Origin: JAAYUH01 sp964640995 | GTDB lineage: Bacteria; Caldisericota; Caldisericia; B22-G15 | Assembly (NCBI GenBank): GCA_964640995.1 | Contig: CAZXJJ010000001.1 | Span: 186,001-250,000, forward strand | Length of the DNA: 64,000 bases | Direction of reading: 5' to 3' | Shown here: positions 52,336-61,973 of the stretch, piece after piece | Numbering within the stretch: position 1 is the first letter of the stretch | How the letters are laid out: every line of letters begins with the position of its first letter | Notes under the pieces: model-generated | What the model saw: the letters and a program-made list of their open reading frames with translations, nothing else | Told to the model about the DNA's origin: nothing | Databases searched by the model: none | Position numbers and translations under genes: made by a program

Positions 52336-53867
52336 ATGATTTTTATAAAAAAATAAAAGAAACTCTTATTTTAACTTTAAAAAAACTTGAAGAAAAAGAG
52401 ACATACATAAACAACCTGAATGTCTTTCCTGTTCCAGATGGTGATACTGGAACAAATATGTGCAAAACTTTAAAAGAGACGATTGAGTCAAAAGAGACTT
52501 TTCCTGATTTAGAATTTTTAAAATTTGTTAAAGAAAAAATTATTTTAAAAGCACATGGAAATTCAGGGATAATATTCTCTCAGTTTATAAAAGGATTTTT
52601 AGAAGAGATATTAAAAGAAGAGGGGAGTGGGTTTGAGAAAATTAAAAAAGGATTTGAGGTTGGATTTAAATTATCTTATGAAATATTAGAGAATCCAATT
52701 GAAGGAACAATAATAACTGTTATAAGAGAAGCAAGTGAAGGTATTAAGAAAGGTAAAGATATAAATGATGGTTTAAGATTTGCTTATTTTGATGGAGTAA
52801 AAGCGCTTGAAAAAACACCTGAACTTCTTCCAATTCTTAAGGATGCGCATGTTGTTGATGCAGGAGGTGAGGGCTTTGTTGTATTCCTTGAAGCACTTCT
52901 TGAAGTTTTTAATAAAGAATTTTATCAAAGGGAGAAAATAAAGTTTGATGAATATAATGTCTCAATTTGGAGAAAAAGGCCAAGTTTTAGATATTGTGTT
53001 GAAGCATACATAAAAAACTTTAAAAATTTACCTAATTTAAAGAAAAAATTAGGTGAATTTGGGAATTCAATTATTGTTTTAAAAGAAAATAGCGAACTCA
53101 AAATTCACATTCATACAAATAAAATAAATGAGATAAATGAATTTTTTAAAAATTTAGGTGAAGTTAAAGAAATAATTTCAAGAGATATGAGGAAACAGCA
53201 GTTAAGATTTTTACATGACATAGATATTGGAATTTTAACCTTTTCTTTAAGTGATAAATTGAGTGACCTATTTTATTCACTTGGAGCAACCATTGTTTTT
53301 GATATAAATGAAAAGCCTTCTTTAGAAGAAATTCTTGAAACAGTAAATGATATACCAACTCGAAAAGTTATTATACTTCCTAATGACAAAGATTTAATTT
53401 TAACAGTAAAAAATGTGAAAGATAAAACTTCAAAAAAATTAGACTATATAGAAACAAATTTTATTACTGAAGGAATAATAGCGCTTTTAAATTTTGATTC
53501 ATCTTTAAGTTTCGAGGAAAATATAGTTAATATGCAAAAGTCAATTGAGAATGTTAAATCTGGTTATATTGCAAGATCAGATAGGAATACAAAATTTAAA
53601 GATATTGAGATAAAAATCGGTAATTTTTTTGCAACATTAAATAATGAAATTATTTTAAAGGGAGACAATCCTTCAAATATCTTTATGTCTCTTTTAAAAG
53701 AGATAAACTTTAATAAAAAAGAAATAATATTAATTTTTGGAGAAGATATAGACTATAACATTCAAGAAGAGATAAGATTTCAAATTATGAAAGAATACAA
53801 TTCAATAGATTTAATAACTTATAATGGTGGTCAAAAAATATACAGTATCATTTATAGTATTAAATAA
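52332..53867 (+). CDS. Fatty-acid kinase subunit FakA-like (Dak2 + DegV-like domains)
   Basis: 511 aa. N-terminal Dak2 kinase domain with NVFPVPDGDTGTNM near residue 30 (ATP/Mg-binding Asp pair), HGNSGIIFSQFIKGF near 75 and DAGGEGFVVFLEALL near 176. The C-terminal half is the YloV-type DegV-like region. Phosphorylates FakB-bound fatty acid to acyl phosphate. The FakB-PlsY-FakA order makes one compact pathway for exogenous or recycled fatty acids. Confidence 0.9.
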   Translation: MNDFYKKIKETLILTLKKLEEKETYINNLNVFPVPDGDTGTNMCKTLKETIESKETFPDLEFLKFVKEKIILKAHGNSGIIFSQFIKGFLEEILKEEGSGFEKIKKGFEVGFKLSYEILENPIEGTIITVIREASEGIKKGKDINDGLRFAYFDGVKALEKTPELLPILKDAHVVDAGGEGFVVFLEALLEVFNKEFYQREKIKFDEYNVSIWRKRPSFRYCVEAYIKNFKNLPNLKKKLGEFGNSIIVLKENSELKIHIHTNKINEINEFFKNLGEVKEIISRDMRKQQLRFLHDIDIGILTFSLSDKLSDLFYSLGATIVFDINEKPSLEEILETVNDIPTRKVIILPNDKDLILTVKNVKDKTSKKLDYIETNFITEGIIALLNFDSSLSFEENIVNMQKSIENVKSGYIARSDRNTKFKDIEIKIGNFFATLNNEIILKGDNPSNIFMSLLKEINFNKKEIILIFGEDIDYNIQEEIRFQIMKEYNSIDLITYNGGQKIYSIIYSIK

Positions 53868-53872
53868 GGAAA

Positions 53873-54046
53873 TTAATCTTTTTTCATCTCTTTTTTATAA
53901 TTAGGGTCTAAATATTTTTCAGGATTCTCTTTAAATTTTTCATAACAAAATTCACTACAGAAATAATATTTTTTTCCTTTATATTCAAAGTTTAAACTTT
54001 TTTCTTCTTTTACTATCATTCCACAAACTGGATCAATATGTTTCAT
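53873..54046 (-). CDS. YHS-domain protein next to CopA
   Basis: 57 aa: HIDPVCGMIV, then KYYFCSEFCYEKFKENPEKYL, the CGM...FCSxxC pattern of the YHS domain that binds copper or other soft metals. ATG at 54044-54046 with AAGGAGG upstream. It follows copA by 14 bp on the same strand, so it is the last gene of the csoR-copA-YHS operon, a likely copper-handling accessory. Confidence 0.9.
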   Translation of the reverse strand: MKHIDPVCGMIVKEEKSLNFEYKGKKYYFCSEFCYEKFKENPEKYLDPNYKKEMKKD

Positions 54047-54060
54047 AAAATCACCTCCTT

Positions 54061-56262
54061 TTAAATTTTTATTTTGTTTAATCTTAATGAATTTGTTATT
54101 ACATTTATAGAACTTAAGGCCATTGCTATTTCTGCAATGATTGGGTGGAGAAGACCAAAAAATGCAAGTGGAATTGCGATTATGTTATAGAAAAATGCCC
54201 AAAACAAATTTTCTTTTATTTTTTTAAAAGTTATTTTTGAGATTTTAATTGCTTTTACTACATTTGATAGAGTGCCTTTAAGAAGAACAATATCTCCTAC
54301 CTCAATTGCAGTATCACTTCCTGATCCCATTGCAATTCCAACATCTGATTGTTTTAAACTTGGTGCATCATTTATTCCATCTCCAACCATTGCAACAACT
54401 CTTCCTTCTTTTTGTAGTTCTTTAATAATTTTTAGTTTATCTTCTGGAAGAACTTCTGCATAAAATCTATCTATTTTAAGTTCATCTTTAACCCAAAAAG
54501 CATAATTTATGTTATCTCCTGTTGCAAGTATTGGTTCTATATTCATTTTCTTGAGTGTATTTATAAGTTCTCTAGACTCTGCTCTTAGTTTATCCCTTAA
54601 AGCAATTATAGTTAAAATATTTTCAAAATCACTTAAAACAATAACTGTTTTTCCTTCTTTCTCCAATTTTTCAATTAATTCTCTTGAATTTCCTAAATTT
54701 TTAATAAATTTTGATATCTCTTTTGGTTTTCCTAAAATGTATTCTTTATCACCTATTTTACCTTTAACCCCAACTCCTGGAATCTCTTCAAAATAAGAAA
54801 CAGTGAAAAAGTCTTTTTCATTTTCCAAATATTTTTTCACAATACTTTTTCCAATTGTATGACTTGAATTATTTTCAATAGATGCTGAAATCTTGAACCC
54901 CTCTTTTTGAGGTGTAAAATCGATAATATCAACGACCTCTGGTTGTCCATAGGTTAATGTCCCAGTTTTATCAAAAACTATTGTATTTACATCTTTCATT
55001 CTTTGAATTGCTTCACCATTTCTTATGAATATTCCTTTTTTAGCACTTATGCCACTGCTAACCACTATTGCAGTTGGAGTTGCAAGGCCTAAAGCACATG
55101 GACAAGCAATAACAAGAGTTGCTATCATAGAGTAAATTGAAAGAGAAATTCTATTTAGTTCTGGATTTATCCATGGAAGAAACCTTGATGCATTCGAAAG
55201 AATTGTTTTTGATGTTCCATAAAAGAAAAAAGTGAATAGAAATGAAAATAAAGAAATAATTAAAACAGATGGAACAAAATATGTTGTTATTTTATCAGCA
55301 AGTTGTTGAACTGGAACTTTTGATCTTTGAGCATCTTCAATCAATTTTATAAGATCTGCTAAAAAAGTTTCATCAATTCTTTTTGTAACCTTTACTAAAA
55401 TTTTTCCATTTCCATTTAAGGTTCCACCTATAACTTCATCTCCTTCTTGTTTAAATACTTCATTTGACTCTCCTGTAACCATTGATTCATTAACCTGAGT
55501 TTTTCCTTCAATTATTACTCCATCAGTTGGAATTTTTTCAAATGGTTTTACAACCATTATGTCTTCAGGTTCAATTTGATTTATGTCAACTTCTACTTCA
55601 ACTCCATCAACAATAATTCTTCCCTTTTTAGCACCAATTTCAAGAAGAGATTTAATTTCCTTTGATGCTTTTCCTTTTGCAAGATTTTCAAGATATTTTC
55701 CAAGTAGAAAGAAAAACGTTATCATTGCACCAACAAAGGAGAAATTAGAGATCTTTACTCCAAAAAATTCAATAACACCAGTAATAAAACTTGCAAGAGT
55801 TCCCAGAGAAATAAGTAAATCCATTTTTATTGTTCCATTTAAAAGAGATAAAATTGCACTTCTATGAATTTTAAATCCTATAATAAAAATAACAGGAATG
55901 GATAGAATAGTTTCAATAAATGATATTTGAGGAATCATTATTAAATTAAACATATGAATTATCATAACAATTGTTATTGGTAACAATAGAATAATTGAGA
56001 ATATTAATAATTTTTTTGAATTTTTAAGTTCTCTATCCTCATCCTCTATATTTAATTTAAGTGAATAACCAACTTTTTTAACTTTTTCCTGAATTTCATT
56101 TAAAGTTATAACTTCTGGATCATAATAGAAAGTTGCTGTATTATTAATTAAATTTACATCAACATCACTAACCCCCTCAACACTTTCAATTGCTTTTTTA
56201 ACTGTGTTTACACAGGATGCGCAATGCATACCTTCAACTTCTATATTCACTCTTTTTTTCAT
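54061..56262 (-). CDS. copA: Copper-exporting P1B-type ATPase
   Basis: Exports Cu(I). One N-terminal heavy-metal domain with GMHCASC (residues ~11-17), eight membrane helices, phosphatase TGES, intramembrane CPC (VIACPCALG) marking Cu/Ag specificity, phosphorylation site DKTGTLT, and GDGINDAP hinge. The final helix pair has a YN and MSSIN-type region (IALSSINVITNS). 733 aa. I prefer ATG 56262; the in-frame TTG at 56277 overlaps the csoR stop and has its ribosome site too close. Confidence 0.95.
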   Translation of the reverse strand: MKKRVNIEVEGMHCASCVNTVKKAIESVEGVSDVDVNLINNTATFYYDPEVITLNEIQEKVKKVGYSLKLNIEDEDRELKNSKKLLIFSIILLLPITIVMIIHMFNLIMIPQISFIETILSIPVIFIIGFKIHRSAILSLLNGTIKMDLLISLGTLASFITGVIEFFGVKISNFSFVGAMITFFFLLGKYLENLAKGKASKEIKSLLEIGAKKGRIIVDGVEVEVDINQIEPEDIMVVKPFEKIPTDGVIIEGKTQVNESMVTGESNEVFKQEGDEVIGGTLNGNGKILVKVTKRIDETFLADLIKLIEDAQRSKVPVQQLADKITTYFVPSVLIISLFSFLFTFFFYGTSKTILSNASRFLPWINPELNRISLSIYSMIATLVIACPCALGLATPTAIVVSSGISAKKGIFIRNGEAIQRMKDVNTIVFDKTGTLTYGQPEVVDIIDFTPQKEGFKISASIENNSSHTIGKSIVKKYLENEKDFFTVSYFEEIPGVGVKGKIGDKEYILGKPKEISKFIKNLGNSRELIEKLEKEGKTVIVLSDFENILTIIALRDKLRAESRELINTLKKMNIEPILATGDNINYAFWVKDELKIDRFYAEVLPEDKLKIIKELQKEGRVVAMVGDGINDAPSLKQSDVGIAMGSGSDTAIEVGDIVLLKGTLSNVVKAIKISKITFKKIKENLFWAFFYNIIAIPLAFFGLLHPIIAEIAMALSSINVITNSLRLNKIKI

Positions 56263-56266
56263 AAGT

Positions 56267-56581
56267 TTAATGGTCAATTCCTTTTGTTAGATAATCAAGA
56301 ACACTTTTTAACTCTTCAAGTTTTTCTTCAAATTTCTCGGTTTCCCTTGATTCTTTTACACATGTTTCAATGTGTTTTTTTAAAATTTCAAGATTTACTT
56401 TTTTTAAAATAGAGATTACTGCTAAAATCTGTTTTGATATATCAATACAATACTTATCTTCATGAATCATCTTTTCGATTCCTTGTAGATGTCCTTTAGC
56501 AATGTTTAATAATTTTAAAACACCTTCATGTTTGTGATGAATAAATTTTTTCTCATCAATAATATCTGTTTTCTTACTCAT
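56267..56581 (-). CDS. csoR: Copper-sensing repressor CsoR
   Basis: 104 aa four-helix repressor of the DUF156 family. The Cu(I) ligand set Cys-His-Cys is present: Cys in EDKYCIDIS, and His and Cys in KKHIETCVK. Apo-CsoR binds the operator and lets go with Cu(I). Leads the copA-YHS operon and lies next to a near-perfect palindrome overlapping its own start region. Confidence 0.93.
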   Translation of the reverse strand: MSKKTDIIDEKKFIHHKHEGVLKLLNIAKGHLQGIEKMIHEDKYCIDISKQILAVISILKKVNLEILKKHIETCVKESRETEKFEEKLEELKSVLDYLTKGIDH

Positions 56582-56597
56582 AATTATAAATCTCCTT

Positions 56598-56619
56598 ATC
56601 CTATCCTATAGGGTAGGAT
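56598..56619. promoter_or_regulatory. CsoR operator palindrome
   Basis: 22-bp inverted repeat ATCCTATCCTA / TAGGGTAGGAT with one mismatch, 17 bp before csoR and right after its -10 box. It resembles known CsoR sites with a C/G-rich core around TATA. Predicted autoregulation of csoR-copA-YHS. Confidence 0.8.
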
Positions 56620-56625
56620 GTATAA

Positions 56626-56655
56626 ATTATAACATTATAAAATTTTATTTTTCAA
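56626..56655 (-). promoter_or_regulatory. Promoter of csoR-copA-YHS operon
   Basis: Minus-strand TTGAAA (56655-56650), 18-base spacer, TATAAT (56631-56626). The transcript would begin inside the operator palindrome, so bound CsoR blocks it. Confidence 0.65.
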
Positions 56656-56725
56656 TTTAACTTTAGATTTTCAATAAAAATTGTTAAAATTATAATATAC
56701 ATAAAATAAGGGAGGTGAAATTTTT

Positions 56726-57112
56726 ATGAATGATGCAGAAATCATTTTAAAATTAACTGAAATGAGAATGTGGGATAAAATTGATGATGCATTTATCTGG
56801 ATGTACACACAATATAAAGCAGATTCTTATGATGAATTCAAAGAGAAATATCCAAGAGGAACAAAAGAAAGAAAATATTTCACAACAGTTTGTAACTTCT
56901 TTGAATTATGTGGAGTTCTCGTTTTAAGAGGATACTTAAATGAAGATTTATTTTTTGATCTTGGATTTGGACTTGATATTATGTGGAAAAAAGTAAAACC
57001 AATGATGGATGGATTTAGAAAAGAGACAAATGTCAGAATGTATGAAAATTTTGAACTTCTTTATAAAAAACATGAAGAGTGGTTAAAAAGGAATCCCCCA
57101 AAAATCAAATAA
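56726..57112 (+). CDS. Small soluble protein, DUF4760-like
   Basis: 128 aa, helical, no membrane span. A WMYTQYKADSYDEF stretch and a CNFFELCGVLVLRGYL block recall the DUF4760 family (function unknown). Strong GGGAGGTG before the ATG. Divergent from csoR; last intact gene before the decayed region. Confidence 0.7.
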   Translation: MNDAEIILKLTEMRMWDKIDDAFIWMYTQYKADSYDEFKEKYPRGTKERKYFTTVCNFFELCGVLVLRGYLNEDLFFDLGFGLDIMWKKVKPMMDGFRKETNVRMYENFELLYKKHEEWLKRNPPKIK

Positions 57113-57148
57113 AAACTTACAATTTAAAATTAATGCTATAATTCTTTT

Positions 57149-57577
57149 TTGAGTAAATTAATCAAACTGAATGAGAATAAAAAGTATGAAATAGAAAATT
57201 ATATTAAAGAAATTTTATTAAAAGATGAAAATATAATCTTTGCTTAAATTTATGGCTCTTTTGTTAACTAAGATCTTTTTAGGGATATAGATGTAGGAAT
57301 ATTTTTAAAAGATATTGAAGAGAAAAAAGTTTTTGATTATGAATTTAAAGTCTCTTATGAAATAAATGAAAAACTGAATTTAGATATAGAAATTGTTGAT
57401 GTTAGGGTTTTAAATTTTGCTCCTTATAATTTTTAAATAATTTTTTTAGAAGAGGAAAACCTCTTTTTTCAAGAGATGAAGGTTTTTTTAACTGATTTAA
57501 TAGAAGAAGTTTCCCTTTTTGCTATTTATATTAAGCATATTTCTAATTTTTCTTTAAAAGAACTACTTGATAAATGA
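57149..57577 (+). pseudogene. Broken MNT-type nucleotidyltransferase
   Basis: Conceptual translation from TTG 57149 gives a minimal nucleotidyltransferase: IIFA*IYGSFVN*DLFRDIDVGIF keeps the GS...DxD active site but has two stops (one fits CAA to TAA). Another stop and a shift lie near 57435, where RRGKPLFSRDE appears in a second frame. No partner gene next to it on this strand. Confidence 0.7.
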
Positions 57578-57578
57578 G

Positions 57579-58006
57579 TTAACTTTTTAAGAACTCTTTT
57601 ATAAGATAGTCTCTATATTCTTTATAATCTAAATAGTTTTCTATCGCATAAATCATAACATCATAATATTTTTCCTTATTCCTCGAAAAGAGAAGTTTCC
57701 CTTCTTTAAAAACATTATAGAGAAAATTATAATCTAAATCATTCAAAATAACTAAGTCAATTTCAAAGCCTTTAATTTTTTCTTCAAGATAAATTCCCAA
57801 CTCAATTATGTAATCAAGTTTATTTTTTTTTTTTTTCCTAAATAATCTTTATTAAGATAAATTCCAACATCGATATCTTCAAAGGGTAAATCTGAAACTA
57901 AACTCCCAAAAACTAAAGCAAATTCAATTTCTTTCTTCTTTAAAAGAATCGCTCTCAACTTATTTATAATTTTTTTCTTATCAATTTGAGATAAATTCTT
58001 TCTCAT
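57579..58006 (-). pseudogene. MntA-type nucleotidyltransferase antitoxin split at an A14 run
   Basis: Frame 1 (from ATG 58006) has FALVFGSLVSDLPFEDIDVGIYL, the intact GS-x-DxD site, and stops after a poly-A run of 14 (57836-57823). Frame 2 continues with NKLDYIIELGIYLEEKIKG and ends at 57579 with the KLLFSRNKEKYYD block. One added base, or two lost, restores a normal ~140-aa MntA. Starts by ATGA overlap with HepT. Could be a true frameshift, a phase-variable site, slippage decoding or a sequencing error. Confidence 0.75.
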
Positions 58007-58413
58007 TGATTTTGAGTGAAATTTGAAATAAATTTAATAAAAATTTTAACATCACCTAAATTCTCTTTTAATATTCTATATACTTCTATATCATCAATTT
58101 TTGTGTAAAGGTGTATTAAAAGATTTCTAAATTTAGCCATTTTTATTAAGTTTAATGATAAATTTTAATCTATGACTTTTTTATCACCTAAAATTTTAAA
58201 ACAGTCTCCATATGTTTCTGGAACTATTTAAATTTTTTTACAACTATATGGTTACAAATATTTATACATGCTTCTATTATTATACTTTGTTGCATCAACT
58301 AACTCTTTATTTTTTAAAAATTCTTCTACACTTAAATTTTTGTAAAGTTCCAATGAAACTAAAGTTTCATTTATTTCATTCATTTTTTTAGTTATTAAAT
58401 CTTTATTTATCAT
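58003..58413 (-). pseudogene. Broken HepT (HEPN) toxin gene
   Basis: From ATG 58413 a HEPN protein can be pieced together: VEEFLKNKELVDATKYN, then IIEACINICNHIV in a second frame, then VPETYGDCFKILGDKKVID in a third with a TAA, then KMAKFRNLLIHLYTKID, which holds the R-x4-H RNase motif. At least two frameshifts and one stop. Pairs with the MntA gene that follows. Confidence 0.75.
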
Positions 58414-58464
58414 ATTTAAATTTTATCATAATAGCATCTATTAACTAAATTTAATTTCTAATAA

Positions 58465-59227
58465 ATGAGGATTCTATTAAGTTTCAATTCTGAAAATGTA
58501 GTAGAATTATATGAAAACATTAGAAATAATTTTATATCATTTGTCAAAAAAACATTTGAAGTGTCTAACTCATCAATTTATCAATTTATATTTGGAAATA
58601 AAAAAGTAAAACCACATGTTTTTTAACCCTATTTTGGTGAGAAATTTGAAATATTAAAAAAAGAAAATAAAGCAATAAAAGTAGGAAAGAAAATTTCATT
58701 AATTTTCTCATCTGGAAATTTTGAAATAATTTCTTATTTCTGGAATGGCCTTCTTTATTTAAAGGAGAACAAAAAGGATTATATAACCATTAATAAAGAA
58801 AAATTTGTTCTTGAAAACATTTTACTTTTGCAAACAGAAGCAAAAAAGTAAAGAAGTAATATTTAAAACTGTTGGCATTTCCATATTTACAGATCCTGAA
58901 AAATCAGCTAATGATTTCAATAGTAGGTATATAATTCCAAGAAAAAACAATATTAAAAGATTTAACGAGGTGCTTAATAAAAGAACAGAAGAGAGACTCA
59001 AATATTTGAAGGGAATAAACAAAAGGATTAAACTTGAGTTTAAATTTGTCGATGATAATTCAATAATTGAAACAGTTATTCTGTATTATAATGGATATAT
59101 TAAGGGTTTTAGAGGTAAATTTATTTTAAAAGGAGACATTGAAATTTTACAATTTATATACGACTATGGTTTTGGTGTTAGAATTGGTCATGGTTTTGGT
59201 TTATTGGAGACAATAGATTTTGTTTGA
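58465..59227 (+). pseudogene. cas6: Broken cas6 (CRISPR RNA endonuclease)
   Basis: Starts MRILLSFNSENVVELYENI and ends with the Gly-rich GFGVRIGHGFGLLE loop typical of Cas6. One in-frame TAA near 58624 (HVF*PYFGEKF) and a one-base shift at an A6 run near 58849. Both ends are preserved, so decay is recent. Confidence 0.85.
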
Positions 59228-59247
59228 TATTTATGGGGGTATAAATA

Positions 59248-60488
59248 ATGAATGACAAAATAACTTTGTATCTATCTAATTGGTTATATAATGCTGGTGT
59301 AATTGGTTTTTTGAAGTTGATTTATCATCATGAAAAATATAAGTTTGAATTTAATAGAGATGGTTCTGTCTCTTTGGATAAAGATTTATTTGTTCGAAAT
59401 AAAGAAAAATTATCTACTGCAACGAAACTTTTAGTTGATTATATAACAAAGGATGAGAATATAGACGATTGGCTTAAGGAAACTAATAAGAGTGGTTTAT
59501 CTAATATATAAAAATATGCAAATTATGTTAAAGAAAATTTTCTAAATGATGAAAACAAGGGCTATAAGTACATTAGAGCAGGTGGAAAATGGTTTTTTGG
59601 TTCTAATACTCCTTACCAGAATTTGATTCAGAAAAAAGAGTGGGAAGAATTTAATTTTGTTGAATTAATCGAAGATTCAATAAAAAATTTGAATCAAAAA
59701 GATTTAGTCTGCAGTTTTTGTAATAATAAAAATATACCATCAAATTGGATTAAAAAGGAAAAATCTCTAGAAAAATGATTAACAATTTTTGCAGACCATC
59801 AAACTGATGAGTTAGGCGGTTCTATTGGAAAATCCCCTAATTCCTTTTGTAACAATAAAAGCTCTGTTTTAATATGTCCCCTTTGTGTATTTTTCCTTAT
59901 TCACCACAGAATCGCTTTTTCTAATTTTAAAGCTTCACAGATTTTTATTAATACACCTAATTTTCAGTTAAACTGGGTTTTGAATAAATTCGTTGAGGAA
60001 ATTCTAAGAGAGGAAAAACGATACGTAATTAGAAAACTCTTCGGTGTCTCTCTCTCATTCAATGGGCAGTAAAAAGAAGAACTTTACTTGGTATATGGAC
60101 AATGAGGAATATTGAGATGATAATTAAAAAGAGAATTAAAATAGAAAATAAATGAGAGATGAGTATTGATTATTATAATCTTCCATTCTATTTTACAAGA
60201 ATTTTTTTAGATTCTGAAATTGCAAGTTTAATAAATGTTATCTGAGAAGAGAAGATATTTGATTTGATAATTAGTGGCAAATTTTCTGAACTCGAAAAAG
60301 CAAACTATTTTGTTTTAAAAGCTCTTTTGAAATTAAAAAATAGTGAAAAAATCTCAGACAATGATCCAGTAAAAAAATATGTTGATGATTATAGAAGTAA
60401 AAATAAATTATCACAAATTTCAACAAATTTACCCGAGCTTTATGGAAAGATAATAAAAATTTTAAAGATGGAGGTTAAATATGAGTGA
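59248..60488 (+). pseudogene. Broken cas8a (Cst1-like, CXXC-CXXC)
   Basis: Large Cascade subunit by order and motifs. DLVCSFCNNK and VLICPLCVFF give the paired CxxC motifs of the Cst1-type Cas8. The N-terminus ITLYLSNWLYNAGVIGFLKL matches the family opening. Stops at 59509 (TAA), about 59776 (TGA) and 60070 (TAA), then TGA twice after a frameshift near 60058 (NK*EMSIDYY and NVI*EEKIF). The C-terminal 74 codons are open. The TGA positions are all compatible with lost Trp codons. Confidence 0.8.
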
Positions 60489-60792
60489 AAAAATAGATAC
60501 ATTATTATGGAAGTTAAAAGAGGGTGGGAAAAATGTATCAAAACAAGTAAAGAAATCAATAAATGATATAGACTTTAGACTTCTTGAACAGGTTAGTTTT
60601 AGTAATAAAGACAATATGTTATATGCTTTTAAGATGTTTTAAAACGAATGAAGAAAAATTTCCTGAAATGTTAATAGAAGCATTCAAATCAGAGAATGAT
60701 GAATATTTTAAAATCTTAATTTTTTCATTTTTGCACCTATTTTGGGCGAAGAGGAGAAAGAAGTAGGTGAAGAAAGAAAAGTTTATCATTAA
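60481..60792 (+). pseudogene. Unidentified small gene inside the cas operon, frameshifted
   Basis: Frame from ATG 60481 reads MSEKIDTLLWKLKEGGKNVS, breaks near 60640, continues in another frame with TNEEKFPEMLIEAFKSENDE, and returns to the first as FAPILGEEEKEVGEE with TAA at 60790. About 104 codons if repaired. Overlaps cas8a by eight bases. It could be a small Cascade subunit; not recognised. Confidence 0.55.
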
Positions 60793-60794
60793 CA

Positions 60795-61836
60795 ATGATA
60801 TTTGAGGGTTCAGCACTTAATAGGGATGAGAAAATTGGTGGAAATATTCTTTCAATTAAAAAACTTCAAGTAGGAAACAAAACTTTAAGTTTTATATGTA
60901 AACCAGCAATAAGACACTACTTATTTTCAACACTTCATAAGGCTTTTTCATGGAAACCTGCACTGGTTAATGAACAAGGTCAGATTGTTCAGTTTGATAT
61001 AACAAAAGGTGATATTATAACCAGCCCTGAACTTGATGTATTTGGGTATATGTTTACAATTTGGCAACAAGCCTCAATTACAAGAAAATCTCCGATAGGA
61101 ATTACAAAGTCGATAGGTCTATACACTTACAATGGCGATACGGCGTTTTATTCAAGTTATGATTTAGTTGAAAGAGGTTTAAAACAAGGTTTGGATGTAA
61201 CTCCTAATCCCTATAATAAAGAGGAAAATTTTTCTCTCTATAAAGTCACTTTTACTATAGATACGGAAAGAATAGGTAAAGATGAGTGGTGGATTGATGA
61301 ATTTAAATTTGATGAAAAAGAAAATGCTTTAGAATTAATAATTAAGTCAGAAAAAAAGTTATAAAAAATAAGGAGGAATATTTAGTAAAAACTGAGAGTG
61401 ATGGAAAATTTAACAACAGAATTATTATTGAAAAAAATAAAGATAAATTTAAAGTAGTATTTCAAATCGATAAAGAATAAAAGAAAAAAAGAATCAAGGA
61501 TATTTTAACTGCCATAAAAATGGTTTTTACTCTCAATCAAGTAATGAAGTAAATACTATAGTTCCTTTATTTTTAGTTGCTGCTTATGTTAAAATTCCAA
61601 TTCCTATTTTTCATTCTTATATTGAATTAACTTATAACAAAGATTATTTAGAAATTAAAGGATTGGATGATGCTAAAAATAATAGTTGGATATTAGATGA
61701 AATTTTTGTCATGGAGACAGAAAAAATTAAGATAAATGAAAAAGTAAAGAAACAATTTGATAGCAAAATTTATGAATCTTGGATAGAATTCCTTGACAAT
61801 ATTGAAGATGACAAATTACAGATTGAGAAATCTTAA
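60795..61836 (+). pseudogene. cas7: Broken cas7 (Cst2/DevR-like)
   Basis: FEGSALNRDEKIGGNILSIKK, KPAIRHYLF, and SPELDVFGYMFT are Cas7 backbone features of the Cst2/DevR branch. The first 190 codons are open; then TAA at 61362, more stops and shifts, with SSNEVNTIVPLFLVAAYVK and IPIPIFHSYIEL still readable downstream to TAA 61834. The original start is unclear: the family extends several residues upstream of ATG 60795, where another frame begins. The 137 bases that follow (to 61973) hold only fragments. Confidence 0.82.
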
Positions 61837-61973
61837 AAACCTCTCTGGATATAAAACCGAAAAGTCACTATGATTAAATTTTTACTGAATTGATATTAAA
61901 ATGTTTTTAGATAAGAATCAAAATATTTTATATACAAACATAAGAGAATTTTTTGAATATTATGGAGGTAAAA

